NCBI GenBank assembly: GCA_011773785.1
Contig: WVWY01000027.1
Span: 9,965 to 54,020 of the forward strand
Length of the DNA: 44,056 nucleotides
Direction of reading: 5' to 3'
Origin: Candidatus Nitrosomaritimum khambatensis
Lineage (GTDB): Archaea > Thermoproteota > Nitrososphaeria > Nitrososphaerales > Nitrosopumilaceae
Shown piece by piece: positions 16,290 through 24,832 of this stretch (position 1 is its first letter; each line of letters opens with the position of its first letter). The position numbers and the translations under genes are program-made. Below the pieces are notes generated by a model. The model searched no databases. It saw nothing but the letters and a program-made list of their open reading frames with translations, and was not told the DNA's origin.

Positions 16290-16575
16290 GTTTGTACTAG
16301 TATCTGTTGCCCTTTTGGGTATTGGGATTTACGGCCTTGCTGTAAAACGAAATTTTATTCGAATGTTATTTGCCGTTGAAATTGTAATCAATGCTGCTAA
16401 CCTTAACATGGTTGCCTTTGGCCGTTTCTTACCTCATAGTGGAGGTCAAACATTGGCATTGTTTTCAATAGCCATTGCTGCTGCAGAGGTTGCTGTAGGA
16501 CTTGCTTTGATTATTGTTGCATATAGAATGTATCATAATATCGATATTGCTGACTTTAGGAGCCTGAAAGGATAA
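16270..16575 (+). CDS. nuoK: Complex I subunit K
   Basis: Small (101-aa) three-helix pumping subunit. Conserved acidic residues lie in FAVEIVINAANLN and AAAEVAVGLALII, the two Glu positions needed for proton transfer in other species. ATG at 16270 (MVNELSEF) is preferred to 16261 because it gives the usual short N-terminus. Overlaps nuoJ upstream and ends one base into the nuoM start. Confidence 0.92.
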   Translation: MVNELSEFVLVSVALLGIGIYGLAVKRNFIRMLFAVEIVINAANLNMVAFGRFLPHSGGQTLALFSIAIAAAEVAVGLALIIVAYRMYHNIDIADFRSLKG

Positions 16576-18128
16576 TGGAATACGCACTCTTACAGGCAGT
16601 TTTCATTCCTCTACTGTTATCTCCTGTGGCCTATATTCTTGGAAGAAAAATGGGTCCAAACGCTGCTATGTGGTTTACTTTTGCAGTTTTACTTTACACA
16701 ACAGTTTTGGTAATTCAAGCTGCAATGGGTGGAACAACAGAGGAACACTATCCATGGACTGACTTGTTTGGTGAATTTGGTTTCTTGATGGATGGTCTAG
16801 CATCTCCATTTGCAATCATGATTTACGTTCTAAGTCTGATTCTTGTTCTTTATTCAAAACCATACATGATTCACAGATTCCATGAACAATTTGAAGAAGA
16901 ACAAAAAGAACTTCAAGCAGCTGGCGGACAATCAACTGTTGTAGAATCAAGATCACTTACTGACTATGTGAATGCCAAATCTGGACTTTACTTTGCCCTT
17001 TACCTTGTATTTGCAATGGGAATGCTTGGAACAGTTCTTGCAACAAACCTGATTGAATTTTACATCTTCTTTGAGGTTATGTTGATTCCAGGTTTCTTCT
17101 TAGTAGCAATATGGGGTGATGGCCCAAGAAGAAAGATTGGTTTGATGTTCTTGTTCTGGACACATGCTGGAGCAGTAGTTTTGTTATTGGGATTTTTAAT
17201 GATTGGTCTTACAATTGGAAGCTTTGATTTTGCAGATATTCGAGAATCTGAAATCCCACAAGACATTGTTTTGATTTCAGCAATAGCAATCGCAATTGGT
17301 CTTGGTGTCAAACTTGCAGTCTTTATTTTCCATATTTGGCTACCTTATGTTCACGGTTCGGCACCTACTCCAATTAGTGCCCTTTTGTCACCTGCTATGA
17401 TCGGTATTGGTGCATACGGTATTTTCAGATTAATCGTTGAATTTTTACCGGCAACTTTTGCTGAACTCTCTATTTGGTTCCACATTTGGGGCCTTGTCAC
17501 TATGATTTATGGTGGTGCAATGGCTCTAATGCAAGATGATATCAAACGACTCTTAGCATATTCTAGTATCAGCCAAATGGGTTACATCCTATTTGGAATT
17601 GGTTCCATGTCTGTTCTTGGCCTCGCTGGTGCAGAGATGATGTATGTAACTCACGCTCTTGGAAAAGGCATTCTCTTCATGATGGCTGGAATTATTATTG
17701 TTAAAGTTGGTACACGAAGCATTTCCAAATTAGGTGGTCTTGCAGGGAAAATGCCAATAACTGCCGTTTGTGCTGTTATTGGTGCCTTAACAATAATGGG
17801 CGTTCCACCAACAAGTGGATTCATGGGAGAATGGATTCTATTTTACGGTGCTCTGGAAACTGCTATTGAAGAAGGTTCCACAGTTAGAGCAGTTACATTT
17901 GGATTAGGATTGGTGGCCACTGCCCTAACAATGTCATATATGCTTTGGATGTTAAAGAGAGTCTTCTTTGGTAAGACCCCAGAGCATCTTGAGAATGTGA
18001 AGGAAGGTAGTTGGTACATGACCGCACCAATGATGGTTCTTGCAGGCTTTACCGTTGTAGTTGGAATTTATCCTGATATTTTCTTACAAACAATCATTCC
18101 ATACATGCAGGGAGTGTTAGGAGTATAG
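16575..18128 (+). CDS. nuoM: Complex I subunit M, antiporter-like
   Basis: Mrp-type antiporter-like proton-pumping subunit, 517 aa and about 14 hydrophobic segments. Key elements are the Glu in FYIFFEVMLIPGFFLV, the Lys/His helix HGSAPTPISALLSPAMIG, and DIKRLLAYSSISQMGY. The gene order M-L-N instead of L-M-N distinguishes this operon from most bacterial ones. It follows nuoK with a one-base overlap. Confidence 0.94.
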   Translation: MEYALLQAVFIPLLLSPVAYILGRKMGPNAAMWFTFAVLLYTTVLVIQAAMGGTTEEHYPWTDLFGEFGFLMDGLASPFAIMIYVLSLILVLYSKPYMIHRFHEQFEEEQKELQAAGGQSTVVESRSLTDYVNAKSGLYFALYLVFAMGMLGTVLATNLIEFYIFFEVMLIPGFFLVAIWGDGPRRKIGLMFLFWTHAGAVVLLLGFLMIGLTIGSFDFADIRESEIPQDIVLISAIAIAIGLGVKLAVFIFHIWLPYVHGSAPTPISALLSPAMIGIGAYGIFRLIVEFLPATFAELSIWFHIWGLVTMIYGGAMALMQDDIKRLLAYSSISQMGYILFGIGSMSVLGLAGAEMMYVTHALGKGILFMMAGIIIVKVGTRSISKLGGLAGKMPITAVCAVIGALTIMGVPPTSGFMGEWILFYGALETAIEEGSTVRAVTFGLGLVATALTMSYMLWMLKRVFFGKTPEHLENVKEGSWYMTAPMMVLAGFTVVVGIYPDIFLQTIIPYMQGVLGV

Positions 18129-18131
18129 ACT

Positions 18132-20210
18132 ATGGCGACAGAGACTATGGGTCTACCATTTGAAGCAACATCTGCAGCAGCTTGGTTAGTTTGGATTTTA
18201 CCATTTGTTGCGGCTTTAATTATGCCAGCTGTGGGAAAGGCATCTAAAAAATTCACTGGATACGTTGCAGTTGGATTTGCATTAATGAGTGCTGTATCGG
18301 CAGCATCACTTTTACCAGTAACTCTAGATGCAAGTGAGATTCATCATCAAATTACTTGGATTGAAGCTATTGGATTGAAGGGAGGAGTTCTTGCAGATCC
18401 ACTATCTGTAATTATGGCAAATGTTGTTGGTTGGATTTCCTTCTTGATTATGATTTACAGTACTGGATACATGAAAGGAGACAAAGACATTACTAGATTC
18501 TGGTTCTGGATGATGTTCTTTATTGGTTCAATGCAAATTATTGTTTTATCAGACAACTTACTTCAAGTCTTCTTTGGATGGGAAGGTGTTGGTCTTGCTT
18601 CATATGCCCTTATCAGTTTCTGGTATAGAGACAAAAAGAAAGATCATGTTGGTACTGAAGGCAGAACAGTTTTAGGTCTTCTAGATTATTATGCACCTAC
18701 ACATGCTGGTATGAAGGCTTTCATCATGACAAAGGTCGGAGATGTTATGATGATAGCAGGTATGTTATTGATCTTTTTGTTTGCAGGTACTTTTGGATTT
18801 AAAGAATTAATGGGCGACTTGGGATGGGCCGAAGCCATGAGTGCTCAAGGATTGTTGGTTCCTGCATTTGTGTTAATTTTCGGTGGGGCTGTAGGAAAAT
18901 CTGCTCAATTCCCACTAAATGAATGGCTCTTGGAGGCTATGACAGGTCCAACGGCAGTTTCTGCATTGATTCACGCAGCAACTATGGTTAAAGCAGGTGT
19001 ATTCCTTGTTGCCAGAATCGGACCAATCGTTTTTGCTTTGGCTGCAGCCGGAATCATGGCAGAACAATTCTTTGAAATAGTTGCATGGGTCGGCGCAATA
19101 ACGGCATTATTGCTTGCTACTCAAGGCATGGTAAATCAAGAAATTAAAAAAGTCCTTGCATATTCTACAGGTTCTCAGATAGGTTACATGATGATGGCCC
19201 TTGGAGTTGCAGGATTATCACATCAATATGTAGATGGTTATACCGCTGGATTCTTCCATTTGATTTCTCACGCAATGTTCAAAGCATCTCTCTTTATGGC
19301 GGCCGGTTCGCTTTTGCATGTTGTAGGTTCTAGATTCATGTCAGATATGGGTGGACTTAGAAAACATATGAAAAAGACATATGCCTTCATGTGGGCAGCA
19401 GGTCTTGGATTAATGGGAGCTCCATTTATTACAACAGGATTCTGGAGTAAAGATGCAATCTTTGCAGCTGTTTATGAATCTGGAAGTGAATGGGCATTAC
19501 CACTTTATGGAATTGCTATTTTGACTGCAATCATCACTGCGTTTTACACAACAAGAATGATGGGACTAGTCTTCTTTGGAAACAAGAGCAAACATATCGA
19601 AAAGATGGAAGAAGAAGGACACCATGTTCATGAAGCCACTTTGTCAATGTGGGTTCCATATGGAATTCTTGCAGTTCTAACAATTGGAATTGGATTAATC
19701 GGACTATCTGCTGAAGAAAATATTCATCATTTATTCGATGAATATCTTGATCATTCATTTGGCATTCACTCTGAACATTATGAGAATGGAGAATCAATCT
19801 TACCTGCTCCATTACAGGGACTCAACCCTGTTGCCTTAGGCTCATCGTTAGTTGCCTTTGCAATTGGAATTGGATTAGGGTATATCTTCTATATTGGACG
19901 TTGGGTTGATGCTACTAAATTTGTAAACTCTAACATTTTCTTTTATGCAATTCACAAAGTTATTCTAAACAGATGGTATCTAAACGCAATAATCTACTGG
20001 TGCTTCGTTGTAGCCCCTCTTTGGCTTGCAAGAGCAGTTTACAGGTACTTTGAGAAGACAGCAATTGACTATGGAATGAATGATGGATTCCAAAAGGCTG
20101 CTGGATGGGGTGCCAAAGTAGTACAGGGAACACAGACTGGTGTGACACAATCATACCTATTCGTATTTGGAGCAGGATTACTATTCATAATTCTGATTTT
20201 ACTGATATAG
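18132..20210 (+). CDS. nuoL: Complex I subunit L, antiporter-like with long C-terminal arm
   Basis: Distal proton-pumping subunit, 692 aa. Conserved: FFGWEGVGLASYALI, GKSAQFPLNEWLLEAMTGPTAVSALIHAAT, and EIKKVLAYSTGSQIGYM. The C-terminal part contains a His-rich loop (HHVHEATL), then the sequence expected for the lateral helix HL and a final membrane anchor (LFIILILLI). Full-length for the family. Starts 3 nt after the nuoM stop. Confidence 0.95.
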   Translation: MATETMGLPFEATSAAAWLVWILPFVAALIMPAVGKASKKFTGYVAVGFALMSAVSAASLLPVTLDASEIHHQITWIEAIGLKGGVLADPLSVIMANVVGWISFLIMIYSTGYMKGDKDITRFWFWMMFFIGSMQIIVLSDNLLQVFFGWEGVGLASYALISFWYRDKKKDHVGTEGRTVLGLLDYYAPTHAGMKAFIMTKVGDVMMIAGMLLIFLFAGTFGFKELMGDLGWAEAMSAQGLLVPAFVLIFGGAVGKSAQFPLNEWLLEAMTGPTAVSALIHAATMVKAGVFLVARIGPIVFALAAAGIMAEQFFEIVAWVGAITALLLATQGMVNQEIKKVLAYSTGSQIGYMMMALGVAGLSHQYVDGYTAGFFHLISHAMFKASLFMAAGSLLHVVGSRFMSDMGGLRKHMKKTYAFMWAAGLGLMGAPFITTGFWSKDAIFAAVYESGSEWALPLYGIAILTAIITAFYTTRMMGLVFFGNKSKHIEKMEEEGHHVHEATLSMWVPYGILAVLTIGIGLIGLSAEENIHHLFDEYLDHSFGIHSEHYENGESILPAPLQGLNPVALGSSLVAFAIGIGLGYIFYIGRWVDATKFVNSNIFFYAIHKVILNRWYLNAIIYWCFVVAPLWLARAVYRYFEKTAIDYGMNDGFQKAAGWGAKVVQGTQTGVTQSYLFVFGAGLLFIILILLI

Positions 20211-20223
20211 GAGGAAAAATGAG

Positions 20224-21708
20224 ATGATCGAAATAAGCGCTACCCCATTGATAATAATTGCAATCCTAGGTGTAGTAGGAGTACTTCTTCCAGTAATTAA
20301 CGTCATAAGAAAAGAAAAAGGCTCAAACTCATTTTATGCGGTAATCACATTTGCCGCATTAATTGCCTCCATTGGATACGTCGGTTATCAATTCATTAAC
20401 GAAAATGTTGCACCATCTGCACTATTCTCCGAAGATGTAATTGTCGATGATGCATTTGGTGGATTCTTTGCTATTGCAATGTTAATTGTAGCAATCTTCA
20501 CAACAGTTGGTTCCTTCAACTATATGAGAAAACAAAACTATCCTGCAATTTACTATTCGTTAATTTTACTTTCGACAATCGGTATGGTACTAGTTGCTTA
20601 TTCGACTGACTTGATTATGTTATTTGTTGCATGGGAATTGATGAGTATTCCAACTTATGCTCTTGTCGGATTTATCAAACGTAACCCACAATCAAATGAA
20701 GCAGCACTAAAGTACTTCTTATTTGGAGCATTATCTTCTGCAATAATCGTTTATGGTATTTCTATAACATACGGAATTACTGGTTCTACCAATATTGGCG
20801 AAGTAATACATGGATATGCAAACCTAGATCCAGAACTTCTTCCACTTGCCTTACTATCAATTGGTATGTTTATTGCAGGATTCGGTTTCAAAATGGGTTT
20901 GGTTCCTTTCCATCAATGGCTACCAGATACCTATGAGGGCTCTCCACCAACAATCACCACATTACTTGCAGCAGGAACCAAGAAAGCTGGATTTGCAGCA
21001 ACAATAAGAATAGTAGTTTTGGGAATGGTTGTGCTCAACCTTGATTGGACACTTGCATTAGGAATCTTGGCAATTATGACAATGACAGTTGGAAACGTTG
21101 CAGCCATCATGCAAAAGAATCTTTCAAGAATGCTTGCATATTCAAGTATAGCACATGCTGGCTACATTCTCATTGGATTGGCAGTAGCTCCACACAGTAA
21201 TCTTGGATTACAAGGTTCATTGTACCAAATTTTGAATCATGCCGTGATGAAAGGAATGGCATTTATCGCAGTTGCTGGAATTGTTACAACTCTTGCTGTC
21301 ACTAATCTAGACAAACTAAAAGGACTTGGACGAAGAATGCCAATTACATCTCTTGGCTTGGTAATATCATTACTTGCTCTTGCTGGTGTTCCACCACTAG
21401 CAGGATTCTGGAGTAAATTGATGTTATTTGGAGGGGCACTTGATGCTTCAACCGCTTTATGGTGGGCTCCTTGGTTAGCAATTGCCGGCGTTTTGAATAG
21501 TGCATTATCACTAGCATACTATGGTTGGATTATGAGACGAATGTACTTTGAAGGCGAGACTGAAAAGAGAGTTTCAGAACCAAAATCAGTTATTGCAGTA
21601 ATGGTATTTTCAATTATATTCCTAGTAGGATTTGGAGTTTATCCAGACCCAATAATCAAGTTTGTAGAATTTGCAACTCCAATAGTTAGTTTAGGTATTA
21701 TGCCTTAA
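20224..21708 (+). CDS. nuoN: Complex I subunit N, antiporter-like
   Basis: Third antiporter-like proton-pumping subunit, 494 aa. Conserved elements: FVAWELMSIPTYALVGF, KMGLVPFHQWLPDTYEGSPP and NLSRMLAYSSIAHAGYI. The ATG at 20224 has a strong GGAGG about 8 nt upstream in the short spacer after nuoL, showing that Shine-Dalgarno initiation is used inside this operon. Last nuo gene; its end overlaps the end of the convergent prenyl synthase by 11 nt. Confidence 0.95.
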   Translation: MIEISATPLIIIAILGVVGVLLPVINVIRKEKGSNSFYAVITFAALIASIGYVGYQFINENVAPSALFSEDVIVDDAFGGFFAIAMLIVAIFTTVGSFNYMRKQNYPAIYYSLILLSTIGMVLVAYSTDLIMLFVAWELMSIPTYALVGFIKRNPQSNEAALKYFLFGALSSAIIVYGISITYGITGSTNIGEVIHGYANLDPELLPLALLSIGMFIAGFGFKMGLVPFHQWLPDTYEGSPPTITTLLAAGTKKAGFAATIRIVVLGMVVLNLDWTLALGILAIMTMTVGNVAAIMQKNLSRMLAYSSIAHAGYILIGLAVAPHSNLGLQGSLYQILNHAVMKGMAFIAVAGIVTTLAVTNLDKLKGLGRRMPITSLGLVISLLALAGVPPLAGFWSKLMLFGGALDASTALWWAPWLAIAGVLNSALSLAYYGWIMRRMYFEGETEKRVSEPKSVIAVMVFSIIFLVGFGVYPDPIIKFVEFATPIVSLGIMP

Positions 21709-22549
21709 ACATTGTAAATTTAATCAAGTTATCAAGATTATTTTTTGCATTACTTTCAGGAATTTTTCGTAATCCTTTTCTTGCTTTTTCTGAATATTCT
21801 TTTAGAAGTTCTTCCATCTTATCAAAGACAACTCTTGGATCAGAACTTTTTTTGATTAGTAAATTAAACAATTTGTCTTCATTTTTCCAATCAAACAAAT
21901 CGTCTCTAATCTGATATGCGATTCCAATATTTTTACCATATTCAGTTAATGACTCTATTTCTTCTTCCGTTCCTTTCCCAATAATGGCTCCAATTCTAGA
22001 TGCCGCCTGAAATGCCACAGCAGTTTTGTATTCGATTACCTTGAGATAGTCATCAAAGGTAACATCTTCACTTGTTTCCAACCTACTTTCCACCATTTCT
22101 CCTTCACTCATTAGCATTGCAGTGCTTGCCAATTCTTTTGTGATTCTGGCATTATCAAGTCTTGAAGAAATACCAAGAATTAGTCCTAAAACAAAATCTC
22201 CAGTTAATACACTTGTATTGTATCCATATTTGATGTGAAATGGATCTTTTTGTCTTCGCAAAGTTTCATTGTCAATGATATCGTCATGTATGATTGACTC
22301 CATGTGTAGAAATTCAACAGCACATGCAGCTGCAAGAGTATTATCATCAACCTCGCCCACACTCTCTGCTGCTAGTACCAAAATTATTGGCCTGATTCGC
22401 TTTCCACCTTCCAAGGAATACTTGAGAGGTCCAATGAATTCTGATTCAGAGTAAAGATCTAACTCTCTGTCTAAAGAATTGTCAATCTTATCGATATACT
22501 TTCCATAGGTTTCAAGTAAAGGATTAATCTCTAAATTTTTCCTGTCCAA
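21698..22549 (-). CDS. Polyprenyl (geranylgeranyl-type) diphosphate synthase
   Basis: Trans-prenyltransferase extending allylic diphosphates with IPP, in archaea chiefly making GGPP for ether lipids. The first Asp-rich motif HDDIID (88-93) and the second, IRDDLFDW, plus GGKRIRP (about 48-54) are intact. Chain-length rule: the residues just before the first motif are MESIIHDD, without a very bulky Phe/Tyr plug at position -5, which fits a C20 or longer product (inference). 283 aa from a TTG start; no earlier ATG exists. Convergent overlap with nuoN by 11 nt. Confidence 0.9.
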   Translation of the reverse strand: MDRKNLEINPLLETYGKYIDKIDNSLDRELDLYSESEFIGPLKYSLEGGKRIRPIILVLAAESVGEVDDNTLAAACAVEFLHMESIIHDDIIDNETLRRQKDPFHIKYGYNTSVLTGDFVLGLILGISSRLDNARITKELASTAMLMSEGEMVESRLETSEDVTFDDYLKVIEYKTAVAFQAASRIGAIIGKGTEEEIESLTEYGKNIGIAYQIRDDLFDWKNEDKLFNLLIKKSSDPRVVFDKMEELLKEYSEKARKGLRKIPESNAKNNLDNLIKFTMFKA

Positions 22550-22590
22550 GACGGCCTAAACTCAGACCTTCCTAATTACTAAATAAATCT

Positions 22591-22684
22591 TGGTGCTCCA
22601 GCCGGGATTTTCATCGGAAGATTTTGAACCCGGGATCACTGCCTTGAAAGGGCAGTATGCTTGACCGGTCTACACCACTGGAAC
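22591..22684 (-). tRNA. tRNA-Glu (TTC) with a 15-nt insert (probable intron) in the T-loop
   Basis: On the minus strand, acceptor strands GTTCCAG and CTGGAGC pair over 7 bp, followed by discriminator A and an encoded CCA. The anticodon stem CTGCC/GGCAG encloses CTTTCAA, giving anticodon TTC (Glu). The T-stem CCGGG/CCCGG is perfect, but the loop is 22 nt (begins TTCAAAATC) instead of 7. Removing 15 nt restores TTCAAAT, and the insert can form a small hairpin (ATC-TTCC-GAT). This fits a non-canonical archaeal tRNA intron removed by the splicing endonuclease; the junction is ambiguous by 3 nt because of A repeats. Confidence 0.9.
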
Positions 22685-22708
22685 CCAATCAAATTTCATA
22701 TTTTATCC

Positions 22709-22716
22709 ATAAAATC
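22709..22716 (-). promoter_or_regulatory. TATA-like box A for tRNA-Glu
   Basis: GATTTTAT on the minus strand is centred about 28 nt before the tRNA-Glu 5' end. Confidence 0.4.
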
Positions 22717-22764
22717 TTTTGTAAACCACAAAGATTTTTTTACGGGATATTAGGGATATGTCGT

Positions 22765-23397
22765 ATGAATTTGATAAAAAGAATAGATGAAATGATTGAA
22801 GAGAGAAGCTTGCTTAAACACCCATTTTACCAGATGTGGTCTGATGGAAAACTAACAGTAGATATGTTGGCTGGATATTCCAAAGAATACTTTCAACTAG
22901 TAAAAGCAGTTCCAGGATACATGAGTCCAATTATTGAAAAAGCACCAGAAAACCTGAAAGGAGAATTAATTGAAAATCAGCGTGAAGAATCTGACCACAT
23001 TGGACCTTGGATTAAATTTGCAGGCCAACTTGGAATCTCCGAGAAAGAATTAACAAATTATGAGGGACTAGGAAAGACCAAAAAAGCAGTCTCTGAACTA
23101 TCTGATTTAATGAATACCTATGAAGGTGGCTCATGTGCCATGTATGCATTTGAAAAAGAGATTCCAAAAATTAGCCAAACAAAACTTGATGGTATGGCCG
23201 AATTTTATGGAATGACAAACGAAGATGCAACTGAATATTTCAAACTACACACAGAGGCTGACATTAGACACGCAGCTGCTTGGAGAAATATCCTTGAAAC
23301 AGCAACAACAAACACTGAAGATTTGATTCAGATTGCAGACAAATCAATATCTGCTCAAAACTTGCTACTAGACAGTTGCTATGAAGCATACTGCTAG
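22765..23397 (+). CDS. TenA/PqqC-like protein of the haem-oxygenase-like fold
   Basis: A 210-aa all-helical protein. ESDHIGPW and the late motif HTEADIRH (H-x3-D-x2-H) resemble the metal-binding residues of haem-oxygenase-like diiron oxidases (CADD, UndA), while the general pattern also matches TenA/PqqC proteins. CADD-type proteins act in p-aminobenzoate/folate synthesis; TenA in thiamine salvage. The presence of likely metal ligands favours an oxidase over a TenA thiaminase, but the assignment stays at superfamily level. The ORF track start (22657) lies inside the tRNA-Glu gene; ATG at 22765 begins the family-like MNLIKRIDEMI. Confidence 0.75.
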   Translation: MNLIKRIDEMIEERSLLKHPFYQMWSDGKLTVDMLAGYSKEYFQLVKAVPGYMSPIIEKAPENLKGELIENQREESDHIGPWIKFAGQLGISEKELTNYEGLGKTKKAVSELSDLMNTYEGGSCAMYAFEKEIPKISQTKLDGMAEFYGMTNEDATEYFKLHTEADIRHAAAWRNILETATTNTEDLIQIADKSISAQNLLLDSCYEAYC

Positions 23398-23404
23398 CCT
23401 AACA

Positions 23405-23412
23405 TTTTAAAC
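23405..23412 (+). promoter_or_regulatory. TATA-like box A for the CAU tRNA
   Basis: TTTTAAAC is centred about 27 nt before the tRNA 5' end at 23435. Confidence 0.5.
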
Positions 23413-23434
23413 TGAAGATATTTTCAAAATTTTG

Positions 23435-23508
23435 GGGCCCGTAACTCAGCTTGGTAGAGTAACCGACTCATAATCGGTGAGCCAAGGGATCGAAGCCCTT
23501 CGGGCCCA
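23435..23508 (+). tRNA. tRNA with anticodon CAT (elongator Met or Ile2)
   Basis: Acceptor strands GGGCCCG and CGGGCCC pair perfectly, the anticodon stem ACCGA/TCGGT encloses CTCATAA (anticodon CAT), and the T-stem AAGGG/CCCTT is perfect. It has a G1-C72 pair, so it is not an archaeal initiator, which normally has A1-U72. Met elongator and agmatidine-modified Ile2 cannot be separated safely by eye. The T-loop reads ATCGAAG, with A at position 54. CCA is not encoded. A run of T follows (23513 on), a typical archaeal terminator. Confidence 0.9.
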
Positions 23509-23512
23509 CGGT

Positions 23513-23521
23513 ACTTTTTTT
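23513..23521 (+). terminator. Oligo-T terminator after the CAU tRNA
   Basis: An unbroken T run begins 5 nt after the tRNA 3' end. Archaeal RNA polymerase terminates on such runs without needing a hairpin. Confidence 0.45.
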
Positions 23522-23633
23522 TGAAATAAAACTAGTCAAAGCTTTACAAATTCTAGCCTGAATCCACCTAGTTTCCAAAAATGGATTTTGAAATCTAAGA
23601 TATCCTTAAGTTATTACTAACAAAAAAGATCTT

Positions 23634-24572
23634 GTGAAAAAAGAAATTGTTATTTTTTCTTTAATTATTGTCGGAGGTAGTTTTGGTTTTACTGCATTAG
23701 CACAAGAGAATTTGATACCAGATTGGATAAAAAATAATGCGGGATGGTGGGCAGATGGTCAACTTCCCGATAGTGAATTCCTAAAAGGAATACAATACCT
23801 GATAAATGAAAAAATAATTACCATCGAAGCAACCTCAAAAGAAACATCTAATCAACAATCTGTGCCACAGTGGGTTAAAGATACCGCAGGCTGGTGGGCA
23901 TCAGGAATACTTCCAGATAAAGACTTTGTAAATGGATTAACATGGTTAATTGAAAATGGAATAATTGTCGTTGAACAAACAGTCAATGAGATTGAAACTG
24001 AAGAAAAAATTTCTGATGTAAATTGTTTAGGCAATGCAAGATGTATTTCTGGAACTGTAGTCAAAATTGTCGATGGAGATACAATCCAGGTTGATGATGT
24101 AGCTGTTAGGTTTGCATTGGCATCTGCTCCAGAACTTCGAGGATATGGGGGAGTTGAATCAAGAGACTTTATCCAAACTCTTTGTCCTGCTGGTTCTCAA
24201 GTTATAGTTGATGAAGATGACTCTCAAACAAAGGGCAGTTATGGCAGATTGGTTGGAGTAGTTTACTGTAACGAAATTAATCTAAACAAAGAGTTATTGG
24301 ATATAGGGTTGGGGCATCTATCTGTGCAGTTTTGTGATTCAAGTGAATTCAGATATACCGATTGGGCACAAAAACATGGATGTGAATCTTACACAGAACC
24401 AGAACCAACATCTACACAAAGTCAATGTGACCCATCTTATCCAGACTTTTGTATTCCTCAACCTCCACCTGATTTAGATTGTGGAGATATTCCTCAGAAA
24501 AATTTCACTGTACTACAACCTGATCCTCATAGATTTGATGTAGATAAGGATGGAATCGGTTGTGAAAGTTAA
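23634..24572 (+). CDS. Secreted thermonuclease (SNase-like) with two surface repeats and an excalibur motif
   Basis: Exported protein of 312 aa. Residues 1-23 form a signal peptide ending ALAQ. Two copies of a ~45-residue repeat follow (WIKNNAGWW...GIQYLINEKII and WVKDTAGWW...GLTWLIENGII), a module common on thaumarchaeal surface proteins. Residues ~130-250 are an SNase domain: DGDTIQVD, VRFALASAPE and YGRLVGVVYC match the R...E...R active site. The C-terminus DVDKDGIGCES is an excalibur calcium-binding motif. GTG start, with CTTAAGTT 26 nt upstream as box A. Probably degrades extracellular nucleic acid for nutrients. Confidence 0.88.
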   Translation: MKKEIVIFSLIIVGGSFGFTALAQENLIPDWIKNNAGWWADGQLPDSEFLKGIQYLINEKIITIEATSKETSNQQSVPQWVKDTAGWWASGILPDKDFVNGLTWLIENGIIVVEQTVNEIETEEKISDVNCLGNARCISGTVVKIVDGDTIQVDDVAVRFALASAPELRGYGGVESRDFIQTLCPAGSQVIVDEDDSQTKGSYGRLVGVVYCNEINLNKELLDIGLGHLSVQFCDSSEFRYTDWAQKHGCESYTEPEPTSTQSQCDPSYPDFCIPQPPPDLDCGDIPQKNFTVLQPDPHRFDVDKDGIGCES

Positions 24573-24604
24573 TCATTATCTAATTTTTACACACAAAAAG
24601 TATA

Positions 24605-24647
24605 ACCAAGATTAAATTTTTATCCTAATTTGGTATCTTGGTCCAAG
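24605..24647. repeat. Inverted repeat between convergent genes
   Basis: ACCAAGAT (24605-24612) and ATCTTGGT (24635-24642) are an exact 8-bp inverted repeat with a 22-nt loop; a second short palindrome CTTGGTCCAAG (24637-24647) overlaps its right arm. The loop contains AAATTTTTAT. It lies between the nuclease gene and the convergent small-protein operon, so it could be a two-way terminator or a pair of alternative hairpins. Confidence 0.5.
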
Positions 24648-24658
24648 AAGATTCAAGT

Positions 24659-24832
24659 TTAACTAATACATAATTCACAGGATTTGTATCCTTTTGACTT
24701 TGCATTCTCTATAGTATCAGGGGTAAAATATTCACGATCTTTCATCTCAATGTGATAAATGTCACATTCAGGTCTCATGTTTGCTAGATGATGTACAGTC
24801 TTCTTTGATTTGTCTCCTAGAAATCCACTCAT
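24659..24832 (-). CDS. Small Ada-like metal-binding protein
   Basis: A 57-aa protein starting MSGFLGDKSKKTVHHLAN. It resembles the small Ada-type zinc-binding fold: xHxxxPxCDIYHI, then KDREYF, then GYKSCELC at the end (Cys and two-Cys terminal pair). The track starts 42 nt earlier; ATG at 24832 is preferred since it overlaps the stop of an upstream 41-aa ORF as TAATG, a coupling typical of operons. No enzyme domain is fused. Third gene of a cluster of three tiny cysteine-rich proteins. DNA or metal sensing is possible but not shown. Confidence 0.65.
   Translation of the reverse strand: MSGFLGDKSKKTVHHLANMRPECDIYHIEMKDREYFTPDTIENAKSKGYKSCELCIS

Noticed and set aside
22657-22764. Extended N-terminus of the TenA-like ORF in the track
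   Set aside because: It starts inside the tRNA-Glu gene and lacks family likeness; ATG at 22765 gives the expected start.
23435-23508. Calling the CAT tRNA an initiator tRNA-Met
   Set aside because: It has a G1-C72 pair instead of the A1-U72 pair usual in archaeal initiators. Met elongator versus Ile2 remains unresolved.
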